DNA from: an uncultured Lacticaseibacillus sp. | Lineage (GTDB): Bacteria > Bacillota > Bacilli > Lactobacillales > Lactobacillaceae | Reading direction: 5' to 3' | Assembly: GCA_934339215.1 (NCBI GenBank) | Contig: CAKRHU010000131.1 | Location: forward strand, 1 to 5,419 | Length of the DNA: 5,419 nt | Shown: positions 5,339 to 5,419 of the stretch, one piece after another | Layout: the number at the start of each line of letters is the position of its first letter | Numbering within the stretch: position 1 is the stretch's first letter | Made by a program: the position numbers and the translations under genes | The notes under the pieces: generated by a model | Seen by the model: the letters and a program-made list of their open reading frames with translations, nothing else | What the model was told of the DNA's origin: nothing | The model's database searches: none

Positions 5339-5369
5339 TTGGTGTAATAAGTGAAGAAATGGAGTTATC

Positions 5370-5419
5370 ATGGCAAAATCCCGTCCAACGATCGATCCTG
5401 AAAAACAAGCCCGCATTCT
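5370..5419 (+). CDS. Probable TetR-family regulator, amino-terminal start (partial)
   Basis: Sixteen codons are visible, MAKSRPTIDPEKQARI, and the gene runs off the window. The basic start followed by DPEK-ARI is typical of the opening of TetR/AcrR-family repressors, just before the first helix of the DNA-binding domain. GGAG (5361-5364), five bases upstream, supports the start. It lies 68 bases after the permease on the same strand, and a TetR-type palindromic operator precedes the exporter operon, so local control of the exporter is plausible. With so few residues the family call is tentative. Confidence 0.55.
   Translation, partial: MAKSRPTIDPEKQARI

Overview
The window looks like chromosomal DNA from a lactic acid bacterium of the Lactobacillaceae. 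The evidence is a CcpA carboxyl terminus at the left edge, strong AAGGAGG-type ribosome binding sites, moderate GC content, Gram-positive LexA (SOS) boxes and a YolD-UvrX type polymerase pair. The family-level placement is an inference from gene content and style; the species cannot be fixed from the sequence alone.

Layout, left to right. (1) Positions 1-119 hold the end of ccpA, the catabolite control regulator, followed by a clean intrinsic terminator. (2) Positions 186-2218, on the minus strand, form a three-gene operon read right to left: a YolD-like protein, a Y-family (UvrX/UmuC-like) translesion DNA polymerase whose ATG overlaps the yolD stop codon, and an unrecognised 115-116 residue protein. 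Its promoter (TTGAAA, 18 bp, TATAAT) carries one LexA box in the spacer and a second beside the -35 element, so it should be DNA-damage inducible. (3) Diverging from the same control region is a gene for a 56-residue protein with two membrane segments, function unknown. (4) Positions 2515-2670 hold a non-coding element of about 156 nt that folds into one long nested stem, probably a dispersed intergenic repeat or structured RNA. (5) Positions 2692-5301 hold an ABC exporter operon. It has a good promoter embedded in tandem TGAC-N6-GTCA palindromes, an ATPase gene, and a large 12-segment permease of the tetronasin/polyketide exporter type that is interrupted by an in-frame TGA at codon 241. (6) The right edge begins a gene whose first 16 residues resemble a TetR-family regulator, a plausible controller of the exporter operon.

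The two functional themes are an SOS mutagenesis cassette with an unexplained divergent small membrane protein, and a drug-type exporter that appears recently inactivated, split or recoded by one stop codon. I see no transposase, tRNA, rRNA or CRISPR array.
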